A stretch of 64,000 nucleotides of DNA from Diadophis punctatus similis (lineage: Eukaryota; Chordata; Lepidosauria; Squamata; Dipsadidae), in the NCBI GenBank assembly GCA_023053685.1, contig JALIGW010000016.1, forward strand, positions 4,658,001-4,722,000. Reading direction: 5' to 3'. Below, in pieces: positions 1 to 9,900 of this stretch. A model generated the notes under the pieces. The model was not told the DNA's origin and ran no database searches. It worked only from the letters and a program-made list of their open reading frames with translations. The first letter of the stretch is position 1. The number at the start of each line of letters is the position of its first letter. The position numbers and the translations under genes were made by a program.

Positions 1-45
1 TGACTGGGGAATTCTGGGAGTTGAAGTCCACCCAGCTTAATTTTT
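1..45. mobile_element. Right arm of a fold-back hAT-type MITE
   Basis: The window opens with AATTCTGGGAGTTGAAGTCC and the start of a decayed GCTTAA arm. This is the same arm seen in complete palindromic copies at 31123, 52245, 55848 and 60945. Only one arm is inside the window. Confidence 0.5.
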
Positions 46-819
46 GGCAAGAGTTTAATAAAGGGAATAAATGAAACCTGTCTTCACAGACTCATCAGCC
101 ATACTTCTTTCCTACATCATTTTCTACTTTCTGAAGAAAAAAAGCACAAGTCTGATCTGCCTGCTAAGTTATATTTCCCATGGTGGAACAGCCAAAGCAA
201 CTACTACGCCCACATCTGAGTTGAAATGGGACATGCAAAAAGGATAATTATTTACAGTAAAAGATGGGAGTAAGGTGTCATGCGTGTTACCTCATGCTCT
301 TCTATTATTGCAGAGAGAACACACCTGTTTCATTCTCTCATCCACCTTCAGTAATAAGAACTCCATTTCAGTGACAGGAAGAAAGGCGGGATAACACTTT
401 TTCTGTCAAGGGCTTCACACAACACAATCCGGCTGCTATGATTATATCCCACTCAATTCCTCCTGGTGTTTATTCTTCTCAGAATTGCTTCTAAACACTT
501 CACAGAGGTTTCAAACAAGGTTAGAAAGGACAATCAACCCTATACATACAAATGATAATGAAGTTTTGATTTCCCTTCTAAAAAAATGAAAATTAATTCA
601 GTATTTCTGAATAAAAGGGTTCCCCCCCCATCACCATCCCTGTGGCCTTTCCCCATATTAGTTGCCTGTCCTAGTTTGCCTTCTTAACTACTATCCACCA
701 CAGCTTTTAGGAAAAGCACTAAAACTTGGGGAATGGCAGTGTCCCCTCCCATCCTCCAGCAAAAAAAATCTGCACTCCTTTGCTGTCTCTCCATTTCTTA
801 CTCAATCTAAACCAAACCA
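46..819. other. Intergenic, no gene seen
   Basis: AT-rich unique-looking sequence. No splice-flanked coding block, RNA gene or clear repeat was recognised; the short frame at 662-937 has no familiar protein content and runs into the LINE tail that follows. Confidence 0.5.
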
Positions 820-1615
820 GGTCAGGCTTATTTATTTATTTATTTATTATTTATTAGTTGCATTTGTATGCCGCCCACTCCACAGAGACTCTGGGCGGCT
901 CACAACAGTAAAAATTCACATGCAACAGCAAATATAAAAAGCATTAAAAACAATAGATATTAAAACATTTTAAAACATTAAAAACCACAATTTAAAAACC
1001 CATACAATAAATCATTCATGGGGCCAAGAGTGATCGGTGTTGTATTAAAATCATTGGCCCCAGGCCTGTCGACAAAGCCATGTTTTTACTGCTTTTCTGA
1101 AGGCTGGCAGGGTGGGAATAATGCGGATCTCGGGGGGTAGTGTATTCCAGAGAGCCGGTGCTGCAACAGAGAAGGCCCTCGTTCGTGGGCCCGCCAGCCG
1201 ACATTGTTCGGCTGACGAGACCACCAGCAGACCAACTCTGTGGGTTCTAATCGGTCTTAGGGAGGTATGTTGGAGAAGGCAGTCTCGGAGGTAAACTGGT
1301 CCTAAGCCATGTAGGGCTTTAAAGGTAATCACCAACACCTTGAATTGCGCTTGGAGCCCTATGGGCAGCCAGTGCAGTTCGCGAAGGATGGGTGTCACAT
1401 GGGTGTATCTAGGGACACCCATCACCACATGCGTCGCCGCATTCTGCACTAGCTGCAGTCTCCGAACGTTCTTCAAGGGTATCCCCATGTAGAGTGCATT
1501 GCAATAGTCAAGACGTGAGGTAACAAGGGCATGAGTGACTGTAAGTAGTGCCTCCCGGTCCAAGAAGGGATGCAACTGGTGCACAAGACAAATTTGTGCA
1601 AAGGCTTCCTTCACT
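820..1615 (-). mobile_element. L2/CR1-type LINE, 3' end with reverse transcriptase C-terminus
   Basis: The minus strand encodes about 187 residues (1614 to 1051) typical of the C-terminal part of an L2/CR1-clade reverse transcriptase: SRLDYCNALYMGIP, then LQLVQNAATHVV, LHWLPIGLQAQFKVL, TFKALHGLGPVYLRD and AFSVAAPALWNTLP. It continues into a 3' UTR with the GGGCGGCATACAAATGC motif and ends in a TAAA-type tail near 820-850. The upstream RT core is missing, so this is a 5'-truncated dead copy. The reading frame here is still open, which suggests moderate age. Confidence 0.85.
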
Positions 1616-2040
1616 CTTTATTTTTCTGCAGAGGGAAAGCATTTGAACGGGTGTTACTCGGCAGGCTATGTTTCATCACCCATGTTCGTTCCCTTCACTA
1701 TATTGCAACAAGCAGGATTTGTGTTACCCGGAGAGCTTATGTACATGCAAAGGATCTGTTGTAATAGCAAGGCAGAGAAATGGCAGGTATTTCTTGTCTC
1801 CAAAGGAAGCCTGACATTGGCAGTATCTCTTGCTGACTAATGCATTCGTTCTACAGCCTCCATCTTGAAACAGATTCTAACACTGCAGACTTCATGGTTT
1901 GAAACATCTAACTGACCATTTTCGCCTCTTCTTATTTTTCTTTTGAGACATTGCAGGGATAAATTCTGAAGAATGTCACACTCTTATCGAACACTTTTGG
2001 GTAACAAAGGAAGTCTGGGTTTGTTCCAAAGGTGCTTTTT
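1616..2040. other. Intergenic, nothing recognised
   Basis: No gene-like exon or confident repeat family. Short open frames here are read-throughs from the antisense strand of the preceding LINE. Confidence 0.4.
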
Positions 2041-2400
2041 CAAGAGGCCACTGGACTTTCTTGTTTTTCTTTGAAGACGTTTCACTTCTCATCCAAGAAG
2101 CTTCTTCAGCTCTGACTGGATGGTGGGGAATGGATGGATTTATACTCCTTGCAGACAGCTGATCATTTGCATTCTTTTAGAAAGTCGTTGAGGCCATTTG
2201 GAAGTTTGCCTGTGTCCTCAGGGTCACCTGAGTAGTGCAAATGGCCTTCTTGGAACTGCTGAAAGGACTGTGTTGTGGAGCTGTGCTTTCTGCAGGATGT
2301 TTCTGCCCTGTGTCCCTTCACTGTTGAACATAGACGTAGGCTGTTAGGGATGAGTCTGTGGTGTCTGCATTTCAGACTGAAGTGCAAATGGTTCCTGTAC
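2041..2400 (-). mobile_element. Penelope-like/PLE-type repeat end
   Basis: The minus strand holds a block CTTGGATGAGAAGTGAAACG at 2078-2097 followed by TCTTC. The same block recurs near 29145-29169, together with a shared downstream stretch (CTGACTG..TGG.GGGAATGGA). Such GGATGAG..GAAACGTC blocks are recalled from Penelope-like elements carrying hammerhead-type motifs. No reverse transcriptase or GIY-YIG domain remains, so the family call is an inference. Confidence 0.4.
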
Positions 2401-2450
2401 TCTGCAATTTTTTTCTGGAAATCTGTTCATACTGGATTTCTGACTCTATG

Positions 2451-2721
2451 TGTTGTGTTCTGACTGACCTATAACTGAACCATAAACTTGTTTTGACTAG
2501 ACGACCTCTGACTGAACTGTAAGTCGTTATGCTTATAGTTGAACTCTACCTGAACTGTTGTTGCCACCCTGGTCATGTGTTTGAATGCCCATACGCTATT
2601 GGTTGTTGTGTCTGACAGCTCCCTATAAAAGGGCTATCTGTCAGACTGCAAATTGCTGGTTGCTTGAGTGAGCTAATAAAAGAGCTATTCTGAAGTCTGT
2701 CTCCTGCGATCTTTGCCAACA
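2451..2721 (+). mobile_element. Possible solo LTR
   Basis: A 271-bp segment begins TGTTG and ends CAACA (5-bp inverted termini). It contains a TATA-like CTATAAAAGG at about 2623 and an AATAAAA signal at about 2675, in the order expected for U3-R-U5. No primer-binding site follows and no clean target duplication is visible, so a solo LTR of an unidentified family is only a suggestion. Confidence 0.4.
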
Positions 2722-3756
2722 ATTTAACACTATGGACCAGCAAGTTTGTCTTTGCCTTTTTTTTAATGCTATGGACCCAATCCTAATGCAAGACCTAATC
2801 ATGGAGGTCAAATGGATGCTAGAAATCTGGGCACTTTATCTTCTCAAGTATTTGATATTTGGCACTTTATCTTCTCAAGTATTTGGTATGATGCCCCTCC
2901 TCCCACAAATTTTAAACAGTGGCATCATTTCCTTCTATTCAGTATTACTTTGTCCTTTTTCCGAAGCCAGCCAAAGAACTGAAGCCTCTGAGTCAGCCCT
3001 CTCTTTAAAAGCAGATGAATTGCTTCATAACTAACTTGCCTTTTTGGAGGTGTGGGAAGGCAGTGCTCTTTATTTTTACATAACACATAGAAATGAATAG
3101 GTCTTTTTTTTTACCCTGTAGCGTATCCCAAATTAGAAAATGTTTTCATCACTTGAGATTTGATTGGCAATCAGCTAATAAAGCCTTGAACACTGCTGAT
3201 AAAAAGATGAGAAGGCCAAGCAATGCATTCTCTTTAGTTCATGCTGTGTAAAATGCAATGTGTTAGAAAATAACCACAATGCCTCCCTGTGTGGTAAGAT
3301 TTTAAGCTTTGCTTTCTGAGTTAACCATATGGAGCAGGTTAGTTCCCCTTGAAAGAGGCAGTCTTGACGATTGTTGAGAATCACACCATGAAGAGTTCTG
3401 GAGATTAAAATCAGCACTTGGATCTGAAAACTACAAATTTACTGGAAATGTTGGTTGGATGAAATCCCTTACCAGTAAGAGAGAAGACGATATCAATGGT
3501 ATTTCCAAATTATTTTTAAAAGCAGTCCTATATAAATACATTGCAATAGACAATAGTCTGTTAATTCTCTGAGCTTATCATTCAGCTGAATGATTCATAC
3601 AACAACAAACAAAACCAAGGATTAAATTGGGAATTTAATAATGCCATTTGACTACTTATATATATATATATACTACTGGTATTGTTAAATATCGTTTCCT
3701 ATAAAAATTGTTAATTACATACATCAACTTTGTTAAGATTTTGCAGCTTTGTGACA
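2722..3756. other. Intergenic, no gene seen
   Basis: A short local tandem duplication lies at about 2830-2885 (GGCACTTTATCTTCTCAAGT twice) and a small TA run at 3657-3672. Nothing else is recognised. Confidence 0.45.
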
Positions 3757-3764
3757 ATGCAAAT

Positions 3765-4457
3765 CAGGGGCAGGTTGCTCATTTACCTCACTGCCGGAGC
3801 CATGTGTGCACATCTCCACGCTGCGGGGGGGCCTCACTATGTGCGTGTGCTCCCCCGCACAATTTTGCTTCTGTGCATGCGCCCCCTCGCGAGATTTTGG
3901 CACGATTTTGCTTCTGCGCATGCGCCCCCTCGCGAGATTTTGGCACGATTTTACTTCTGCGCATGCGCCCCCTCGCGAGATTTTGGCACGATTTTGCTTC
4001 TGCGCATGCGCCCCCTCGCGAGATTTTGGCACGATTTTGCTTCTGCGCATGCGCCCCCTCGCGAGATTTTGGCACGATTTTGCTTCTGCGCATGCGCCCC
4101 CTCGCGAGATTTTGGCACGATTTTGCTTCTGTGCATGCGCCCCCTCGTGAGATTTTGGCACAATTTTGCTTCTGCGCATGCGCCCCCTCGCGAGATTTTG
4201 GCACAATTTTGCTTCTGCGCATGCGCCCCCTCGCGAGATTTTGGCACAATTTTGCTTCTGCGCATGCGCCCCCTCGCGAGATTTTGGCACGATTTTGCTT
4301 CTGCGCATGCGCAGAAGCAAAATCACCCGAAAATCACCGAAAATCAGTGAAAAAAATTGGAGACGTACCGGATGGACCGGCAGAGAGGGCTCCGGAGCAG
4401 TTGCGAAATCCGCCGCTCCCTACCGTACTGGGCAGCTCCGGCAGGAACCCACCTCTG
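3765..4457. mobile_element. hAT-type MITE with internal minisatellite
   Basis: Starts CAGGGGCAGGTTGC, ends GGAACCCACCTCTG, and is flanked by an exact 8-bp duplication ATGCAAAT (3757-3764 and 4458-4465), the size typical of hAT transposition. No transposase is encoded, so it is non-autonomous. Most of the interior is a 43-bp tandem array, annotated separately. Its terminal motif (GGTTC..../..GAACCCACC.CTG) relates it to the element at 14748-15388. Confidence 0.8.
3857..4320. repeat. 43-bp minisatellite, about ten and a half copies
   Basis: The word GAGATTTTGGCAC recurs at a strict 43-bp spacing (3891, 3934, 3977, 4020, 4063, 4106, 4149, 4192, 4235, 4278). Each unit also holds the self-complementary GCGCATGCGC. 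Because 43 is not a multiple of 3, a stop-free unit stays open in every phase, giving long overlapping frames on both strands with a 43-residue repeat. These are artefacts of the array. The array ends in a short inverted repeat (TTGCTTCTGCGCATGCGCAG). Confidence 0.9.
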
Positions 4458-4849
4458 ATGCAAATAGATCTATATTTAATATTGGACATTTATATAATAT
4501 TGAAAATCTAATTGTCATGACCTTTAACTGGGCCAAAATGATGTATCACAGGACAACAAATTTTAAATCATTACAAATGGGATAACTTACGGAATGTTAG
4601 TTATCTGGGACCCAGGACTCCCAAGGGAATGAAATTTGGGGAAGTAGTGGCTACTTCGGTGCTACTGGCTGTTGCTATGCTGCTGGGCTGCTAGTGCAGT
4701 CATGTGATTTTCATTTTCAACATTCTGTGACAGTTTCCAAGCCAGTCTTGCATTCCCTCACTTCCTTCCCCCACCAAGCAGCGACTGCTTACCTGTCTGT
4801 GCGAAGGGGAAGAGGAAGGGGAAGGGGGGGAACCAGTGCCAACTTCCAC

Positions 4850-5165
4850 ATGCACTCCCAGACCTGTGCCATCCCCCATGTGCCTTCCCTGATCTATCCC
4901 ACCCACTTGAATGCCTTCCCTGACCCATGCAGCACCTTTTGGGTACCTCCGTGCACCTTCCCTGACCCATGCCATCCCCCGAGCACTATCCCTGATCCAT
5001 GCAGTACCCAAGTGTCTTTCCTGATCCATGCCATACATCTTGCACACCACTCCCAAATCCTTATTCCTGCCACGCATCGTATCACCTATGCCTACTTCTT
5101 ATGCACCCACACCCTTCTTGCCTACCCCTCCCGCATGCATTCCCTGACCTGCATAGCACCTCTTG
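4850..5165. repeat. Degenerate tandem repeat of CCTGA-CCATGC units
   Basis: Related blocks of roughly 30-40 bp (CTTCCCTGACCCATGC, CTATCCCTGATCCATGC, CTTTCCTGATCCATGC) follow each other, giving low-complexity Pro/Cys/His-rich frames on the plus strand. There is no splice or start context, so a decayed minisatellite is preferred over a gene. Confidence 0.55.
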
Positions 5166-5199
5166 TAGACTCAAACCACACCAGGCCCCAGCACACCAC

Positions 5200-6499
5200 T
5201 CACACACCCTTGTGACCCCTATACATTCTTCTTGACCCACACTGCCCCAAGGAAGGAAAGAAATAATTTTTAATGATCCCTGCCAACTTCTTACCAGGAA
5301 ACTCAATGTGCAGGTCAGTAAGGAGTTGGAAGTTGCTCCCATTCCCACTTCTTTTGTTGCCCACCTGTTGTCATTCTTTTCTGTTTAGATAAGGAAATAG
5401 TCCTGAAACATTGACCCCACAGGGCATGGATTGTCTACTGTCAAAGAAATCCTAGAATCTGTCAGAATCAAGTAACCTAGAACAGAAGTTGAGTTCAAAG
5501 CACTAAAAGTTTATTATATGCAACTTATAGACAAGAATCTGGTCTACTAATGGTCGAACCAAACTGGCACTAAATAAGGGTTAATGGAATTCATAGGGAG
5601 TTGGACTTGGGTCTCTTGTGGAAGAGTAGCAACTCCAAGCTAATGATGCATTTGACCCCGCCCTCGGGCTCAGCCTATTCACCTTCTACAGAATCATTCC
5701 TATCTGATACTTTGAACAGATTCTGCTTTTTAGTATAGTCCAATGTAGGCAACCTATGGCATTTCAGATGTTACTGAATTAAAGTTCTCATCATCAGCAT
5801 CCAAATATATTAGACTATAATTTCCATAATTCCAGACGGCAATAATTGGCCATGTCTCCTAAGGATTCTAAGAATATAATTGAGCAGCATATGGAGCCAG
5901 TTTGTCTATCTAGATGTCTTCTAAACCAGCTATATTAGATTACCGGTAATTCCTATTATCCCAGGCAGCAAGTTGTCTAGGGAAGACGGGTATTCCAACA
6001 CAACTGGAAATTATAGATACTAGTTGCAAGAGCAGATGCTGAAAATGCTGTGTAGGAAGTTAGCACCCACCCCTCTCCTAAAAGAATGAAATATTCTAGG
6101 AAAGATTAAAAAGGCAGAATATTATATTTCCCTGTATGAGAAATGGAGAAACATGTTTTTTACTCAATTCCAGATTTTTTCCCTTGTAAGAACAAATGTT
6201 GGAAGCTGGAAGACACTTCAAAATGTCATTTAGCTAAATCTACAAGACAAAAAATACTACTATAGTATCCCATTAATTCCCCAGATTCATACACAGCCCT
6301 GGATTATCTTGGTTATTTTCTGTCCAACTATTATGCAAGTACAGTCTTGGCCTATCCAAGGAAACTGAAATACTAGATCCTACATTTTGGAATGACCAGG
6401 ATTTGACGAGTTATAATTGTATAATTGTAGCAGTTAAAGCATTGAAGAAAGAGGAAGACCCAAATTTTAATCACTGTCAACCATGGAAACTCTCTGAGC
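5200..6499. other. Intergenic, no gene seen
   Basis: No coding exon recognised. The stretch around 5430-5710 has an LTR-like look in reverse (antisense poly-A signals and a GC-rich block) but lacks clear termini. Confidence 0.4.
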
Positions 6500-6597
6500 T
6501 TGCTTGTTTTCTTGCAGACGTTTCATTACCCAAACTAGGTAACATCATGAGTGCTAGTTTGGGTAATGAAACGTCTGCAAGAAAACAGGCAAGCACA
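6500..6597. mobile_element. Head-to-head Penelope-like ends, hammerhead-like motif
   Basis: Two arms (about 6500-6536 and 6555-6596) form an inverted repeat around TAGTTTGGGTAATGAAACG..TCTGCAAGAAAAC. On the minus strand, 6551 to 6517 reads CTCATGA, then a UUACC/GGUAA stem, then GAAAC and GUC. This is the hammerhead ribozyme layout (consensus CUGAUGA - stem II - GAAA - stem III) with one core substitution (G5 to C), which should inactivate it. Minimal hammerheads are known from Penelope-like elements; the family assignment here is inferred. Confidence 0.45.
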
Positions 6598-6811
6598 AAC
6601 AACTCATTTCACACCTGAGCTACAAATATTCTCCTTTAATGGAAACTCTTTTGAGTGACCGATTGGTTATTATTGAAAGAGAGTGCTTTGAGCTCCTGGA
6701 GAAAAGTTGGGGTACAAATCTGGTAAATAAATAGTTCCCTTCTCTTATTTAAACAGTAAATCTCTATGGAACAGAAATATAGCTTTAATTCAATTATTTT
6801 TTTAATTTTAT

Positions 6812-6817
6812 TTTATT
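6812..6817 (-). terminator. RASL11A: Candidate polyadenylation signal of RASL11A
   Basis: AATAAA on the minus strand about 166 nt past the RASL11A stop codon. It is the first canonical signal seen downstream. Use is not proven, as the region is AT-rich. Confidence 0.4.
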
Positions 6818-6982
6818 CCAATAGGTAGGGGAGGAAGAAAAATTCATATGAAAGTAATTCCAAGTATTTCCAAGAACATTGTATATTTTTATCTAGATAG
6901 ATAACTAGATAAGTACAAAAATAAAAATCTTCTTATAAAGGTGTAATTGATAAAACAGTTTTGAGCAAAGGTCATTTCAAGT

Positions 6983-9900
6983 CTATTTCACTTTGGACGA
7001 AAGAGCCTGTTTAAAACGTCTCTTGAGGTCTTGCACATTTGGAGATTTGGGACGTGGGATGATGGATGACCTCCTTTTGTCTCGGCTGCCGTAACTGTGC
7101 TGTTTACTAACTTCTTTACAAAGGTATTGAAAGACATCGCATACACCTTGATAATTATCACTCGTCGAGACTTCCAGAAACACAACACCTAGTTCATTGG
7201 CCAACTGTAGGCCATCATTTGCTGCCACCTGTCGGGAGTGCATCAAATCCCCTTTGTTCCCTACAATGATGACTGGGATTTTTGAGTCAGGGCGAATCTT
7301 CTGGATGTGTAGAAAAAGTGGCCGAATGAACTGGTAGCTATGACGGTCGGTAATTGAGTAGACTAAGAGGAAACCATCTGCCCACTTGAGACAACCAGAA
7401 ACCGAATCCAGCACTTGCGGTAAGTCTTTTTGGATCTGAAAAGAAGGAATGATTATTTTTTTTATTATTTATAAAAATAATAAATAATAATAAAATAATA
7501 TTTATTATTATTATTTTATTATTTATAAAGAACAGAAAAGGTTTCAGTTGCAGACACAGTTTCAATAAAGAAGCTCATCTCACAGTTGAACTACTCAGTG
7601 TTCAACCTTGATCATCATAATACAATGCAGTTGGATGCCTTGATGGCACAGCCTTGAAGCATCAAAAGAAATAATGCTCTTGGGAGTGCTCACACGTAAT
7701 CCCAAATGGAGCATTTAAAGGTCAGATGAATTTCTTCCAGCATTACCCAGAACGACACATAACTATAACTCCTGTTAATGCTGTAACGAAATGCAAGTAT
7801 TTCTTGAATTGAGCCCAGGAGCTTTGTACACACCGTGTTTCTCTGAAAATAAGACCCTGTCTTTTATTTTTTTTGAACCCTGAAATAAGCGATTGGCCTT
7901 ATTGCCATGCACTCAAAAGCCCGATTGGGCTTATGATCAGGGGATGTCTTATTTTGGGGGAAACAGGGTATTAAGGCACACATTTTAAATAACCCAAGAA
8001 ATGATAAGATGTTCCAGGGATTGCAGTCCTAGGAAAATTGATCTGGGGCACATTGATTATGTGGGATTTCTTTCTAATACAGTATATCTAGAATGTGTCT
8101 CTGCAAATTACATCCTAATTTGATTGGAAATCCCAATTATTATGGGATACTTCAGATTGAAAGTTCTGAGAACTGGTAAAACTATTGGCAGTGACAATAA
8201 TATTTGACTTCCTGGTTGTTTGTTAATGCAGTAAGAATTATAGCTTTATAGCAATAGCAATAGCACTTAGACTTATATAAGGCTTCACAGTGCTTTCCAG
8301 CCCTCTCTAAGCGGTTTACAGAGTTCAGCATATTGCCCCCAACAATCTGGGCCCTCATTTTACCGACCTCAGAAGGATGGAAGGCTGAGTCAACCTTGAG
8401 CCTGGTGAGATTTGAACAGCTGAACTGCAGCTAGCAGTCAGCTGAAGTAGCTTGCAGTGCTGCACTCTAACCGCTGCGCCACCTCGGTATATCCTCTACT
8501 TACGACTAGTCACTTAGCACTTAGCAACCAGTCAAAGTTACAACAGTTCACACACACCCCCAAGCTACTTCATCCCAGTTCTAAAGTTACAATGTCCAGT
8601 GTCCCCCAGTGTCCTGTAACATAATTTTGGGCACCTGGCAATCAGCCCACATTGGCTCCATGGTCATCTGACCACAATTTACCATGTTTTTTTCTGGAAA
8701 CTGGTATTTTTTGTTTCCACAAGAAAACACCCCATAGCAAATACGGGTTTGCTTAATGACCACAGCATTCATTTAACAACCAATGTGTTCACGTAATGAC
8801 CACTGCAAAAAAGGTCATAAAATCGGGTCTGGTCATATGATGACCAGCTTTACTAGTGTCAGAACGTATGACCATAATTGCCTGGCTCAGTTACGATCAT
8901 AAGATGGAGATTCTTTAACGATGGAATACTGCTTTAAGCAGCAAGAAATATTGAATAAATGAGGCAGGATGACTGCATAATAAAAGTCTAATCAGCTTTT
9001 CCTATATTTGTTTCCCCCTTCATAAAAAGTAATTTGGAGCAATCAGCAAATAAAAATAAAATGAATAAATATGCAAATGCTAGGCCATAAAGAGCCCACT
9101 GTGTTTCTGCAACATGGAGAAGCAAATCCCATTTGGCCATCAGAACCAACATATTTTAAGATTATTTTGTACCTCCAGGCATCCTGGTGTGTCTTGGATC
9201 TGCAGAAACATTTGGTCACCTTCTATATGGACAAGTCTTGAATATAGATTCCCTGGAAAAATGAACATGAAAGAAGCCAATGACAAATTTGTACTTATAT
9301 TGGTGGCAAGAAATAACCTAGAGAAACAGGACAACTACTGGTCTCCTTCATGTTGGCCCACAACACCCCAGAGCTGGGAAGCCCAGAAACCCAATACTGA
9401 TTGGGCCCTTAAACCCACCTAAGAATATGATTGCCAACAATTGTACCAGTTTAATTGCTCCACAGTTTGAGTTGTGGAACATCTGAAAACTGGTGTAAAC
9501 CTTAGAGATTAATTAAACATGTGACCAAGATTTCCTAAATTCTACCCAAGTCTTGGGGGAAGGAAAGGAAAATCCTACCCTTGCTTACTTCAGATCACTA
9601 TCTTACCCGCTGCAGCTCTTGTTCAACCCCCAAAACATTAAGTACAGCCCCCCAGTCAACATAAACCTGCTTTCCAATTTATGCAGAAAAATCAATGCGG
9701 TGTAATGTAAGACTAAGATTCAAAATGAGATTCTGGAGCTTTAGCTAGTTGGTAAATAGCTTTCAAAGCTTTCTTTCTTCTTTCCCCTCCCTTCTATGAG
9801 GGCTAGATGGGAAAACACCTGCATTCCCAAGTTTTTTTTCAAAGGTCCGTAGAGGAAGGGGGCCAAAGCAGATTCCTTATGGCATAGATGCTGCCCTCCC

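Noticed and set aside
1051..1614. 187-aa frame as a host gene
   Set aside because: Recognisable L2/CR1 reverse transcriptase C-terminus with LINE 3' UTR; 5'-truncated.
3857..4320. Regular repeats resembling a CRISPR array
   Set aside because: Units are contiguous with no unique spacers, and the DNA is vertebrate; it is a minisatellite.
3708..4511. Long overlapping frames on both strands with 43-residue repeats
   Set aside because: They are translations of a 43-bp stop-free minisatellite inside a MITE; no splice, promoter or homology support.
9114..9422. 102-aa plus-strand frame
   Set aside because: It is the antisense shadow of RASL11A exon 3 (9252-9173) and intron.
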